DNA of 64,000 bases, from contig CACMTZ010000001.1 in assembly GCA_902616725.1 (NCBI GenBank), forward strand, positions 98,501 to 162,500, given 5' to 3'. How positions within the stretch are numbered: the stretch's first letter is position 1; the number at the start of each line of letters is the position of its first letter. The DNA is from an uncultured Pelagibacteraceae bacterium. GTDB lineage: Bacteria > Pseudomonadota > Alphaproteobacteria > Pelagibacterales > Pelagibacteraceae. The translations under genes were made by a program, and so were the position numbers. Below are positions 43,677-53,188 of the stretch, piece by piece. The notes beneath the pieces are model-generated. The model worked only from the letters and a program-made list of their open reading frames with translations. It made no database searches and was not told where the DNA came from.

Positions 43677-44506
43677 TGAATAAAATTTATTTTCAAGGTA
43701 CATTTGGAGCCTATTCACATCTTGCAGCATTATCAATTTTTAAAGATGCTGAAATTATTCCATGTAAAACTTTTGATGAGTGTTTTTTAAAAGCCTCAAA
43801 AGACGATAATTCAAAAATTATTATTCCAGAGTCAAATAGAATTACAGGCAATATTGGAATTGAATATTTAATCTTTAAATATAGACTTAATATCTATTCT
43901 GAATATTTTCAGAAAATCGAACATAATTTATTAGGTTTACCAGGCACGAAAATTTCAGACATAAAGGATGTTTATTCTCATGGACAAGCACTTTCTCAAT
44001 GTTCTAAATTTATAAAATCAAATAGCCTAATTGAACATGTGAGGGCTGATACAGCTGGCTCTGCTGAAATGGTTTCAAAAACAAAGGATAATACAAAAGC
44101 TGCAATAGCTTCATCTTTGAGTGCAAAAACATATAATTTAGAAATAATTAAAAAAAATATTGAAAATGAAAAAGGCAATCTAACAAGGTTCTTAATTATG
44201 GGAAAAAATATATCTCAACCAGAATTTGGAAATAAAAAATATATTACATCCTTTTTATTCAAGCTTAAAAGTAAACCTGCAGCTTTATACCAATCTTTAG
44301 GTGGTTTCGCTATTAATGGTGTGAATTTAACAAAACTGCAAAGTTATCCAGAAAAAAATACATTCGACTCTTTCTTTTTTTTATGTGATCTTGATGGTCA
44401 TATTGAGGATATAAAAGTTCAAAAATCCTTAGAGGAATTAGGATTACATTGTCAGGATTTTCACGTCTTAGGTGTTTTTGAGGCAGACAAAATAAGAGGA
44501 AAATAA
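43676..44506 (+). CDS. pheA: prephenate dehydratase
   Basis: The 276-residue protein converts prephenate to phenylpyruvate. It starts Y-F-Q-G-T-F-G-A-Y-S-H-L-A-A, has the N-L-T-R-F motif (T-R-F) and a C-terminal ACT domain with G-V-N-L-T-K-L-Q-S-Y-P that should bind Phe for feedback control. There is no chorismate mutase domain. kdsB-pheA adjacency is typical of alphaproteobacteria. Confidence 0.94.
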   Translation: MNKIYFQGTFGAYSHLAALSIFKDAEIIPCKTFDECFLKASKDDNSKIIIPESNRITGNIGIEYLIFKYRLNIYSEYFQKIEHNLLGLPGTKISDIKDVYSHGQALSQCSKFIKSNSLIEHVRADTAGSAEMVSKTKDNTKAAIASSLSAKTYNLEIIKKNIENEKGNLTRFLIMGKNISQPEFGNKKYITSFLFKLKSKPAALYQSLGGFAINGVNLTKLQSYPEKNTFDSFFFLCDLDGHIEDIKVQKSLEELGLHCQDFHVLGVFEADKIRGK

Positions 44507-44520
44507 AAAATAATCTTTTC

Positions 44521-44550
44521 TTGTAGACTAGAAATTATACCTGCTATAAT
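44521..44550 (+). promoter_or_regulatory. promoter of the SRP RNA
   Basis: A -35-like TTGTAG at 44521-44526 and a perfect TATAAT at 44545-44550 are separated by 18 bp. The predicted start, 7 bases on, falls at the G-run that begins the SRP RNA at 44557, which supports both calls. Confidence 0.7.
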
Positions 44551-44556
44551 AGTTTT

Positions 44557-44640
44557 GGGGGCTAGGGCGTTTGCTTCATGAAACCGGTCAGGGAAGAAAT
44601 TCAGCAGCCGAACTAAAAGTGGAACGGGTCTAGTCTCCTC
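44557..44640 (+). ncRNA. ffs: signal recognition particle RNA (4.5S)
   Basis: The 84-nt RNA starts GGGGGCTAG, which pairs with the 3' CTAGTCTCC, and holds the SRP core GGTCAGG ... AGCAGCC (asymmetric and symmetric loops). The apical part is GAA-GAAA-TTC, a GAAA tetraloop in place of the usual GGAA loop. It lies just upstream of dnaX, a standard position for alphaproteobacterial ffs. End points are approximate. Confidence 0.88.
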
Positions 44641-44648
44641 ATTTAATT

Positions 44649-46319
44649 ATGAATAAAAATTCTAAAGTATTAGCTCTTAAGTACAGACCGCAAAATTTTT
44701 TTGAATTGATAGGACAAGAAGTTATTGCTGAAACTATCATAAATTCGATTAAAGCAAACAAAGTGCCTAATGCATATCTTTTCACTGGTATTCGTGGTGT
44801 TGGTAAAACAACGATTGCCAGAATTGTAGCTAAATCTCTTAATTGTACAAATGGTATAGATAAAATATGTAAAGATGATTTATGCGATAACTGTGAGGCA
44901 ATTACTAATTCTAATCACATTGATGTCCTAGAAATGGATGCAGCTAGTAAAACAGGTGTTGATGATGTAAGAGACCTTATTGAATTCTCAAGATATGGTC
45001 CAAGCACATCAAAGTATAAAATATTTATAATTGATGAAGTGCACATGCTTAGTAAGCAGGCATTTAACGCTTTATTAAAAACTTTAGAAGAACCTCCTCA
45101 ATATGAGAATGGAGGTGGTTTAAAATTTATTTTTGCTACTACAGAAATTAAAAAAATTCCAATTACTGTGGTTTCCAGATGTCAGAGATTTGACTTATCA
45201 AGAGTTAAATCAGGTGAATTGTTTGAATTTATAAAAAAAATTAAAGACAAAGAGAAGGGAAAAATATCAGACGATGCCCTGAGACTAATTGTAAAAATTT
45301 CTGAGGGGTCTGTTAGAGATGCATTATCTTTACTCGATAGAGCTTTATTAAGTTTGGATAAAGATGAAGAACTAGACATAAATTCTGCTCAAAAAATTTT
45401 TGGTTATTTTGATAAATCACAATTGATTGATTTATTTGAATTAATCTTAAAGGGAGAGGAAAAAAAAGCGATAGAAATTTACAGAAAAATTTATGATCAA
45501 GGGGTTGAGCCGAAAGTATTTATAAATGACTTTTTAGAGCTAGTTTATTACTTTAAAAATATCAACTCATTAAATATGGAGAGTACGAATTTTAACTTGA
45601 ATGATGAGGAATTTTCAAAAATAAAAAAAATTACCAACGAAGTTAGCGATGAAACATTAATATTATTTTGGCAGTTTACTTTAAAAACTCTTGGGGAGTT
45701 AGAAATTGTTAACAATCAAAATCTCTCAATTGAAATGTTTCTTATTAGATTAATGTATTTAAAGTCCTCAGCAAATAAAGAGCATTCACCTTTGAGCAAG
45801 AATAAAATTGATCAATTTAAAAAGCAAGATAATAAACAAATCATCGTGAACGAAAAAAAGAATGAAACGATTAGTCAGGTTAAAAATATTTCACAAGAGC
45901 AAGAAGTAAAAATTGAAAATAATAAAGGAATTAAAGCTGAAGAAAAACTAAATGTAAATTCTTTCGACCAACTTTTAAAAATTTGTAATGAAAAAAAAGA
46001 TATTAAACTTAAGTATGAACTAGAAAAAAATGTAAATTTAGTTCATTTTGAAAACAATCGTATTGAAATATCTTTTAATGATAATCTAGATAAAAATTTT
46101 ATTAAAGATTTATCTTTAAAACTCTTTGAATGGACTGGAAGCAGATGGATTATCACATTAAGTAAGTCAAAAGGTGAGTTATCAATAAAAGACAAGCAAA
46201 AAAATAAAAAAATTAAGAATATCAATTCCGCTAAGCAATCTAAATTATATAAAAATTTAATAGAAAAATTTCCTGATGCAGATTTAATCGACGTCAACCT
46301 AAAAGAAGAAAATGATTAG
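44649..46319 (+). CDS. dnaX: DNA polymerase III subunit gamma/tau
   Basis: DnaX is the clamp-loader ATPase. The 556-residue protein begins A-L-K-Y-R-P-Q-N-F with Walker A G-I-R-G-V-G-K-T-T, zinc Cys residues in C-N/C-K-D-D-L-C-D-N-C, I-I-D-E-V-H-M and R-C-Q-R-F-D. The C-terminal part is Lys/Asn-rich and less conserved. It starts 8 bp after the SRP RNA. ybaB follows at once. Confidence 0.95.
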   Translation: MNKNSKVLALKYRPQNFFELIGQEVIAETIINSIKANKVPNAYLFTGIRGVGKTTIARIVAKSLNCTNGIDKICKDDLCDNCEAITNSNHIDVLEMDAASKTGVDDVRDLIEFSRYGPSTSKYKIFIIDEVHMLSKQAFNALLKTLEEPPQYENGGGLKFIFATTEIKKIPITVVSRCQRFDLSRVKSGELFEFIKKIKDKEKGKISDDALRLIVKISEGSVRDALSLLDRALLSLDKDEELDINSAQKIFGYFDKSQLIDLFELILKGEEKKAIEIYRKIYDQGVEPKVFINDFLELVYYFKNINSLNMESTNFNLNDEEFSKIKKITNEVSDETLILFWQFTLKTLGELEIVNNQNLSIEMFLIRLMYLKSSANKEHSPLSKNKIDQFKKQDNKQIIVNEKKNETISQVKNISQEQEVKIENNKGIKAEEKLNVNSFDQLLKICNEKKDIKLKYELEKNVNLVHFENNRIEISFNDNLDKNFIKDLSLKLFEWTGSRWIITLSKSKGELSIKDKQKNKKIKNINSAKQSKLYKNLIEKFPDADLIDVNLKEEND

Positions 46320-46637
46320 ATGACAGATTTTACTAAAATATTAGATAAGGCAAAAGAACTTGAGGCAAAGATGAGAGAAAGTCAGGAAAATATAAAAAAG
46401 ATGAGAGTAGAAGGTTCATCAGGAGCTAATTCAGTAAAAGTAATTTTAGATGGAGAGGGCATAATGCAAAAAATAGAAATCTCAGATGAAACATTAAAAG
46501 AAAATAAATCTGTTTTAGAGGATTTAATTACTGCTGCTCATAATAATGCAAAATCAAAATTGAGAGAAAAAACTAATGAGGAAATTTCTAAAACAGCTGG
46601 AGGATTTGGAGTCCCTGGCTTTAAGTGGCCACTATAA
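46320..46637 (+). CDS. ybaB: nucleoid-associated protein YbaB/EbfC
   Basis: This 105-residue YbaB/EbfC family protein has the pattern M-R-E-S-Q-E-N-I, V-E-G-S-S-G-A-N, V-K-V-I-L-D-G and a Gly-rich C-terminus. It is a DNA-binding dimer. The order dnaX-ybaB-recR is a widely conserved bacterial cluster. Confidence 0.94.
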   Translation: MTDFTKILDKAKELEAKMRESQENIKKMRVEGSSGANSVKVILDGEGIMQKIEISDETLKENKSVLEDLITAAHNNAKSKLREKTNEEISKTAGGFGVPGFKWPL

Positions 46638-46639
46638 AT

Positions 46640-47245
46640 ATGCAAAATGTAAATGAGATAGATGAACTAATAAAGATAATATCAAAACTCCCTGGTCTTG
46701 GACCTAAATCTGCAAAGAGAATTGTTTTAAAATTAATTAATAATAAAGATGAACTCGTAAAACCTATGGCTAACGTATTAGTTCAAATTTATAAAAATGT
46801 AACAAGATGTAATTCATGTGGATCTTTAAAATCTAATCTTCAAGATTGCGTAAATTGTGTAAATCCAAAGGGGAATTTCAAAAAGATTTGTGTAGTTGAG
46901 GATATTGCTGATCAGTGGTCAATAGAAAATTCAAATATATTTCAAGGATATTTTCATATTTTAGGAGGAACAATTTCTTCTTCAACACAGAGAAAAGAGG
47001 ATTTATTAATTAATTCGTTGGTTGAGAGAGTAAAAAGAGACGATATAGAAGAAGTAATTTTAGCAACTAGTGCTACCGTTGAAGGCCAAACAACAGCATT
47101 TTATATTCAAGAGAGTCTAAAAAAAACAAAAGCTAAAATTACAAGATTAGCACAAGGTTTACCTGTTGGTGGTGAAATAGAAACTCTTGATGATGGAACA
47201 TTATTCTCTGCTTTTAAAAACAGATCTGAAATCAATTCAAGGTAG
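46640..47245 (+). CDS. recR: recombination mediator RecR
   Basis: RecR with RecFO loads RecA on gaps. From ATG 46640 it has 201 residues: helix-hairpin-helix L-P-G-L-G-P-K-S-A-K-R, zinc finger C-N-S-C ... C-V-N-C, Toprim domain with V-V-E-D-I and A-T-S-A-T-V-E-G. A GTG at 46625, inside ybaB, would add five residues and is less likely. The 3' end overlaps the convergent glcB by 14 bp. Confidence 0.93.
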   Translation: MQNVNEIDELIKIISKLPGLGPKSAKRIVLKLINNKDELVKPMANVLVQIYKNVTRCNSCGSLKSNLQDCVNCVNPKGNFKKICVVEDIADQWSIENSNIFQGYFHILGGTISSSTQRKEDLLINSLVERVKRDDIEEVILATSATVEGQTTAFYIQESLKKTKAKITRLAQGLPVGGEIETLDDGTLFSAFKNRSEINSR

Positions 47246-49391
47246 ATTTTTTTGCTATTCTGTTTAAATGCAGAAGAGGCTCTGTATAACCTGATGGTTG
47301 ATCTTTTCCTTTAAATATCAAGTCGCAAGCTGTTTTAAATGCTAAAGAATTTTCAAAATTATCTGACATTCTTATATAGTTCCTATCGTTCTCATTTTGC
47401 TTATCCACAACTTTTGCCATGGCTTTCATGATTTCCATTACTTGAATTTTTGTTGTAACCCCGTGATGTATCCAATTAGCAATGTGTTGCGATGATATCC
47501 TCAATGTAGCTCTATCTTCCATAAGTCCAATATTATTTATATCAGGGACTTTTGAACAACCCACTCCTTGGTCAATCCATCTGACAACATAACCTAGCAG
47601 TGTTTGTGCCGAGTTAGTAATTTCCTTATTGATTTCATCAACTGACCAATTAGGTCTATCAGCCACAGGAATTGTCAATAGATCATCTAATTTAGATTGT
47701 TCACGCTTCATAATTTTTTTTTGTTCATCAAAAATGTTTATTTGATGATAGTGAAGAGCATGCAATGATGCTGCAGTTGGGGAAGGAACCCAGGCACAAT
47801 TTGCACCAGCTTTTAAATGACCTATTTTTTCATCTAACATTTCCTTCATTTTATCTGGCATTGCCCACATTCCTTTACCTATTTGTGCTTTACCTGAAAA
47901 ACCACATTTAAGACCAATATCAACATTATTATTTTCATAAGCAGAAATCCATCTAGATGATTTCATATCCCCCTTTTTAATCATTGGACCAGCTTCCATG
48001 GAGGTATGCATCTCATCACCTGTTCTGTCTAAAAATCCAGTATTTATAAAAAAAACTCTATTTTTCAAAGTTCTTATACACTCCTTTAAATTTGCAGAAG
48101 TTCTTCTTTCCTCATCCATAATACCAATTTTGCAAGTATATTTTTGTAAGCCAAGTAATTCCTCGACTTTGGAAAAAATTAAGTCGGTAAATGCTGTTTC
48201 ATCTGGTCCATGCATTTTTGGTTTTACAATGTAGATTGATCCATTTCTCGAATTTTTCTTTTTTTTAAAATCATGTAATGCAGCTGTGGTAGTTATAAAA
48301 GCATCCATTATTCCCTCTGGCACTTCGCTACCATCATTTAAAATGATTGATGAATTGGTCATTAAGTGGCCTACATTTCTAATTAATAGCAAACTTCTTC
48401 CATGCAATTTAAGACCTTTTCCTTCTTTAGAAATGTAGCTTCTATCAGGATTAAGTTTTCTCTCTAATTTTTTTCCATTTTTTTCGAATTGTACTTTTAG
48501 ATCCCCCCTCATTAGACCTAGCCAGTTTCTGTAACATGCTACTTTGTCTTCAGCATCAACTGCAGCAACACTATCTTCATTGTCACAAATTGTAGAAACC
48601 GCAGACTCTGCTATCACATCACTTATTCCAGCTATATCATGAGCAGCGCTAAATGCTTTTGGATTAATAATAATTTCAAAATGTAAGTTATTATTTTTTA
48701 TGATTATTGCCGTAGGCTTATTTACATCACCTCTGTGACCTACAAACTTATTTTCATCTTTAAGTTTATACTCTTTATCTTCTTTTAAAATTATAAGACT
48801 TTTATCTTTTATTTTAAGTGCAGATATATTTTTCCAACTAGTCCCATCAATTGGAATATATTTATCAAAAAATTCTCTGACATATTTTATTACTTCTTGT
48901 CCTCTATTTGGGTCGTATCTTTCGCTCCCTCCTTCCTCTGACTCAATAATATTTGTACCATATAAACTATCATATAAACTTACCCATCTAGCATTAGCTG
49001 CATTGAGAGTGTATCTAGCATTCATAATTGGAACGACTAGTTGTGGTCCGGCAATTTGAGCAATTTCATCATCTACATTACTTGTCTCTATTTTGAAATC
49101 TGGCCCTTCCTCTTTTAGATAACCGATTTCTTTTAAAAACTTTTTATATTGCTCAATTTCAATTTCATTTCCTTTGTTATTTATATGCCAATCATCTATT
49201 TTTTTTTGTAAATTCTTTCTAGTTTGGATCAACTCTTTATTCTGAGGTGCTAAATAATGTACAGCATTATCAAAACCTTCCCAAAATTTTTCAGAAGATA
49301 TATCTAAATCTTTTAGTAACTCCTTATTTACAAATGACAGCAATTCTTCTGAAATTTTTAGATTGTTCACATTTTGATAATTTTTAGACAT
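47232..49391 (-). CDS. glcB: malate synthase G
   Basis: GlcB condenses glyoxylate with acetyl-CoA. The 719-residue protein has V-A-C-Y-R-N-W-L-G-L-M-R-G-D-L, G-I-M-D-E-E-R-R-T-S with the catalytic Arg/Glu region, D-R-T-G-D-E-M-H-T-S-M-E-A-G and the catalytic Asp in the C-terminal domain E-D-R-A-T-L-R-I. In cultured Pelagibacter a glycine riboswitch precedes malate synthase, but I see none in the short upstream spacer here. Confidence 0.96.
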   Translation of the reverse strand: MSKNYQNVNNLKISEELLSFVNKELLKDLDISSEKFWEGFDNAVHYLAPQNKELIQTRKNLQKKIDDWHINNKGNEIEIEQYKKFLKEIGYLKEEGPDFKIETSNVDDEIAQIAGPQLVVPIMNARYTLNAANARWVSLYDSLYGTNIIESEEGGSERYDPNRGQEVIKYVREFFDKYIPIDGTSWKNISALKIKDKSLIILKEDKEYKLKDENKFVGHRGDVNKPTAIIIKNNNLHFEIIINPKAFSAAHDIAGISDVIAESAVSTICDNEDSVAAVDAEDKVACYRNWLGLMRGDLKVQFEKNGKKLERKLNPDRSYISKEGKGLKLHGRSLLLIRNVGHLMTNSSIILNDGSEVPEGIMDAFITTTAALHDFKKKKNSRNGSIYIVKPKMHGPDETAFTDLIFSKVEELLGLQKYTCKIGIMDEERRTSANLKECIRTLKNRVFFINTGFLDRTGDEMHTSMEAGPMIKKGDMKSSRWISAYENNNVDIGLKCGFSGKAQIGKGMWAMPDKMKEMLDEKIGHLKAGANCAWVPSPTAASLHALHYHQINIFDEQKKIMKREQSKLDDLLTIPVADRPNWSVDEINKEITNSAQTLLGYVVRWIDQGVGCSKVPDINNIGLMEDRATLRISSQHIANWIHHGVTTKIQVMEIMKAMAKVVDKQNENDRNYIRMSDNFENSLAFKTACDLIFKGKDQPSGYTEPLLHLNRIAKKSTLN

Positions 49392-49442
49392 AAATAATTT
49401 CTAAAACCCCCATAAAACTAAGTCAAATAATTAATAGTAGCA

Positions 49443-49460
49443 TTGACATTTTGTTGTCAA
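49443..49460. promoter_or_regulatory. palindrome in the divergent glcB/accA promoter region
   Basis: TTGACA-TTTTGT-TGTCAA is a perfect 6-bp inverted repeat. It places the consensus -35 hexamer TTGACA on each strand. On the minus strand a -10-like TACTAT follows after 15 bp; on the plus strand only weak -10 candidates follow. The whole glcB-accA spacer is 93 bp. Confidence 0.5.
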
Positions 49461-49484
49461 TTTCCATAGTTAATATCATAGAAT

Positions 49485-50582
49485 ATGAAAAATTATCTCA
49501 ACTTTGAAAGTGATATAAAGAATTTAGAAGATGAATTAGATAAACTTAAAGATCCATACAATCAAAGCGGACTCTCTGAAGTAGATACACAAAAAATTTC
49601 TCAGATACAAAACGAGTTAGATGAAAAATTAAAAATGGTATATGCAAATCTAGACCCTTGGCAAACTACAATGGTAGCTAGACATGAGGATAGGCCAAAG
49701 TCAAAATTTTTTATAGATAATTTGTTTCAAGATTTCATTCCGTTATCAGGGGATCGTTTTTATGGCGAGGATCTTTCAGTACTATCTGGATTTGCAAAGT
49801 TTAATGGTTTATCAGTTTTAGTTATTGGACAGGAAAAAGGAGAGGATTTAGATTCAAGAATCAAAAGAAATTTTGGTATGATGAGGCCAGAAGGTTACAG
49901 AAAGACTATTCGGTTAATGCAGCTGGCTGATAAATTTAATATACCAATTATATCATTTATTGATACTCCGGGCGCTTATCCTGGCGTTGGTGCTGAGGAA
50001 AGAGGTCAGGCAGAGGCCATCGCAAAATCAATAGAATGTTGTATGAAATTAAAAGTTCCAACGATTGCAATTGTTATCGGGGAAGGTGGCTCGGGAGGTG
50101 CAATTGCTCTTGCATCATCTAATAAAGTTTTAATGTTAGAAAATGCAATTTATTCAGTTATTTCTCCTGAGGGATGTGCAACAATTTTATGGCGAGATCC
50201 AAAAAAAATGCTTGATGCCGCTAAAGCGATGAAGCTTTCAGCTAAAGATTTACTAGAACTCGAGATAATAGATGAAATTATACCAGAGCCATCTGGAGGT
50301 GCGCACAGAGACAAAGATTTGATATTAGAAAATGTTAGAAATGCTCTTAATAAAAATTTAGAAAATTTTAAACAAATGTCTCCAGAGGAAATATTTGATG
50401 GTAGAAAAAATAAATTTTTAAAAATAGGTAGAGGTAAAGGATTTATGAGTAATTTAAATGAATTAAGTTCGTTAAATTTAGAAAAAAATAATTTTAATCA
50501 CTTTTTAAAATATAAAAAAATATTTATTGCAGGTGCTGGGCTTACAATTTTTGTCATAGGATTAATTTTTTACTTTTTATAA
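49485..50582 (+). CDS. accA: acetyl-CoA carboxylase carboxyltransferase subunit alpha with C-terminal membrane helix
   Basis: The first 316 or so residues are a normal AccA: Y-L-N-F-E, P-W-Q-T-T-M-V-A-R-H, G-D-R-F-Y-G-E-D, I-D-T-P-G-A-Y-P-G-V, G-E-G-G-S-G-G-A-I-A and A-T-I-L-W-R-D, ending F-L-K-I-G-R where the family stops. About 49 more residues follow: a polar linker and a hydrophobic helix at 346-365 (I-F-I-A-G-A-G-L-T-I-F-V-I-G-L-I-F-Y-F-L). This would tether the carboxyltransferase to the membrane. accD at 27349 has no such tail. Confidence 0.94.
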   Translation: MKNYLNFESDIKNLEDELDKLKDPYNQSGLSEVDTQKISQIQNELDEKLKMVYANLDPWQTTMVARHEDRPKSKFFIDNLFQDFIPLSGDRFYGEDLSVLSGFAKFNGLSVLVIGQEKGEDLDSRIKRNFGMMRPEGYRKTIRLMQLADKFNIPIISFIDTPGAYPGVGAEERGQAEAIAKSIECCMKLKVPTIAIVIGEGGSGGAIALASSNKVLMLENAIYSVISPEGCATILWRDPKKMLDAAKAMKLSAKDLLELEIIDEIIPEPSGGAHRDKDLILENVRNALNKNLENFKQMSPEEIFDGRKNKFLKIGRGKGFMSNLNELSSLNLEKNNFNHFLKYKKIFIAGAGLTIFVIGLIFYFL

Positions 50583-53123
50583 AGCTCCACAGCATCGCTT
50601 ATATTTCTTACCAGAGCCACATGGGCAAGGTTCGTTTCTACTTATTTTTTTATCAATTGTTTTTTTATAGTTATCTTTTTTTTCATCATTATCCACGTTT
50701 TTAGTTTGCGATTGAACTAAAGTTAGATTCATTAATATTGTTATAAAATCTAGTTTCAATCTATTTAACAAACTTTCAAACAAGTGAAATGCTTCTTTTT
50801 TATATTCCACTAAAGGATCTCTTTGACCGTAAGATCTTAACCCGATAACTTGTCTAAGTTGTTCTAAATACTGAATGTGGGATTTCCAATTTATATCAAT
50901 AGTTTGTAAAAAAATTCTTTTTTCTATATCTTGTGATTGATCTTTACCTAACAATTTTATTCTTTCCTCCCTAGAGTCTTGAAATTTTTTATTTAATGAA
51001 TCCCTTAAATCTTTATCACTACAATTTGTAAGTTCCTCTAGGTATGAATATATAAAATTCTTTCCTAAGATTGATTTAAGTTTATTTTCAAAATCAGTGC
51101 TTTTAGGATTGGACTTTTTCTTTATTTTAAGTCTAATAAGGTCATCAATTATTTCGTTTAAAAAACTATTAGAATAATCAAAAATTTTGTCACTATTCAT
51201 GGCATCTTCTCTTTGATTAAAGATTACATTTCTTTGGTCATTTAAAACGTTGTCGAATTTTATTAATGTTTTTCTTATGTCAAAATTTCGAGCCTCTACT
51301 TTTTGCTGGGCTCTCTCTAAAGCTTTATTTATCCAAGGATGATCAATACTTTCTCCATCTTTAAGACCAAGTTTTTGTAATATATTATTCATTGAGTCTG
51401 ATCCAAAAATTCTCATTAAATCATCTTCAAGACTTACATAAAAGATTGAATTTCCTTCATCACCTTGACGTCCCGATCTACCTCTTGCTTGATTGTCAAC
51501 TCTTCGAGACTCCATTCTTTCAGTTCCAATTACAAACAATCCACCAAGTGATTTAATTTTTTCTTTATTCAACTTTAATTCTTCATCTGGAATTGAGCCT
51601 TTCTTTCCACCAAGCTGAATGTCTACTCCTCTACCAGAAATACTGGTAGTTATAATTACAGAATTTTCTTTGCCAGCGTTTGCGATTATTTCAGCTTCAT
51701 TTTCATGATTTTTAGCATTAAGTACTTCATGTTTAATATTTTCTTTGTTTAATAGATTTGAATATATTTCAGATTTATTAATACTGGAGGTAAACACCAA
51801 TAGAGGTTGACCTTTTTGATGGCATTCTTTTATTTTTATAATGATAGCATCATTTTTTTCAGTCTCTGTTCTAAATATTTGGTCATTAAAATCATTTCTT
51901 ATCATTTTTTTATTAGTTGGAATAACGACTACTGGAAGATTATATATTTCGTAAAATTCTTGAGATTCTGTTACTGCTGTTCCAGTACAACCAGAAATCT
52001 TATCGTATAGTTTAAAATAATTTTGATAAGTAATTGAAGCTAAAGTTTGATTTTCAACTTTTATGGGAATTCTTTCTTTTGCCTCTAAGGCTTGATGAAG
52101 CCCATCACCAAATCTTCTTCCTTCAAGAATTCTACCGGTTAATTCATCTATAATTTTTAACTCATCATCTTGAATGATGTAATCTTTACCTTTTTGAAAT
52201 AAATGATTTGCTCGTAAAGCTTGATTTACATGGTGAACCAAACTCAAGTTTTCAGGATCATAAAAGTTATTATTTTTTAAAATTCCTGCATTTGAAAAAA
52301 TTTTTTCAATATTGTTTATTCCATCATTGGTTAAAAGTACATTTTTGTCCTTTTCATCAACCTCATAGTCTTTTTCTTTTAAAAATCTGATTAATTTATC
52401 TATAGCCAAATATTGGGTTGTTCTATCCTCTGCTGCTCCAGAAATAATTAGTGGTGTTCTGGCCTCATCAATTAGACAGGAGTCTATTTCATCAACTATA
52501 GCAAAAAAGTGTTCCCTTTGTACCATTTCATCTTTTGAAAATTTCATATTATCTCGTAAATAATCGAAACCTAATTCACTATTAGTTGCATAAGTAATGT
52601 CACAATTATAATTTTGCTTCCTTTGAGAGTCGTCTTGATCATTGTTTATGTAACCAGATGTTAATCCTAAAAAGTTATAAATCTCACCCATTTCTTGAGA
52701 ATCTCTTTTAGCGAGGTAATCATTTACAGTTACGATGTGAACCCCTTTTTCATGAAGAGCATTAAGATATGCAGCAAGAGTAATAGTAAGCGTTTTTCCT
52801 TCACCAGTTTTCATTTCAGCAATTTTAGACTCTTGTAGAACTATTCCGCCCACTAATTGTACATCGAAATGCCTTTCCCCTCTTTTTCTTCTTGAGGCTT
52901 CCCTGACTAATGCAAAAGCCTCAGGCAATATCTGCTCAATTTTTTCTCCTTTTTTAATTTTTTCTTTAAATTCGATAGTTTTTTTTGGAAAGTCCTCGTC
53001 TTTTAAATTTTTGATTTCTTCCTCTAATGAATTAATTTTGTTTACAATTTTAGCAATTCTATCAAGTTCTCTTTGATTATTGGATTTAATTAGTTTTGAG
53101 AAAAAGTTAAGTGGATTTAGCAT
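50577..53123 (-). CDS. secA: preprotein translocase ATPase SecA
   Basis: The 848-residue SecA pushes preproteins through SecYEG. It has Walker A A-E-M-K-T-G-E-G-K-T, D-E-I-D-S, the I-T-A/S-G-R-G-V-D helicase motif and E-R-M-E-S-R-R-V-D-N-Q-A-R-G-R-S-G-R. It ends with the zinc/SecB-binding C-P-C-G-S-G-K-K-Y-K-R-C-C. The 3' end overlaps accA by 6 bp (convergent). Confidence 0.97.
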   Translation of the reverse strand: MLNPLNFFSKLIKSNNQRELDRIAKIVNKINSLEEEIKNLKDEDFPKKTIEFKEKIKKGEKIEQILPEAFALVREASRRKRGERHFDVQLVGGIVLQESKIAEMKTGEGKTLTITLAAYLNALHEKGVHIVTVNDYLAKRDSQEMGEIYNFLGLTSGYINNDQDDSQRKQNYNCDITYATNSELGFDYLRDNMKFSKDEMVQREHFFAIVDEIDSCLIDEARTPLIISGAAEDRTTQYLAIDKLIRFLKEKDYEVDEKDKNVLLTNDGINNIEKIFSNAGILKNNNFYDPENLSLVHHVNQALRANHLFQKGKDYIIQDDELKIIDELTGRILEGRRFGDGLHQALEAKERIPIKVENQTLASITYQNYFKLYDKISGCTGTAVTESQEFYEIYNLPVVVIPTNKKMIRNDFNDQIFRTETEKNDAIIIKIKECHQKGQPLLVFTSSINKSEIYSNLLNKENIKHEVLNAKNHENEAEIIANAGKENSVIITTSISGRGVDIQLGGKKGSIPDEELKLNKEKIKSLGGLFVIGTERMESRRVDNQARGRSGRQGDEGNSIFYVSLEDDLMRIFGSDSMNNILQKLGLKDGESIDHPWINKALERAQQKVEARNFDIRKTLIKFDNVLNDQRNVIFNQREDAMNSDKIFDYSNSFLNEIIDDLIRLKIKKKSNPKSTDFENKLKSILGKNFIYSYLEELTNCSDKDLRDSLNKKFQDSREERIKLLGKDQSQDIEKRIFLQTIDINWKSHIQYLEQLRQVIGLRSYGQRDPLVEYKKEAFHLFESLLNRLKLDFITILMNLTLVQSQTKNVDNDEKKDNYKKTIDKKISRNEPCPCGSGKKYKRCCGAL

Positions 53124-53188
53124 CAGTTTTTGATTTATTATTTACTTATAACCATTTATATAATCATTAAATAATTATTTTAAACAGA

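Noticed and set aside
44649..46319. Programmed frameshift in dnaX (gamma form)
   Set aside because: A-runs are frequent in this AT-rich gene, but I see no slippery site with a following stop and strong hairpin that would set it apart from chance.
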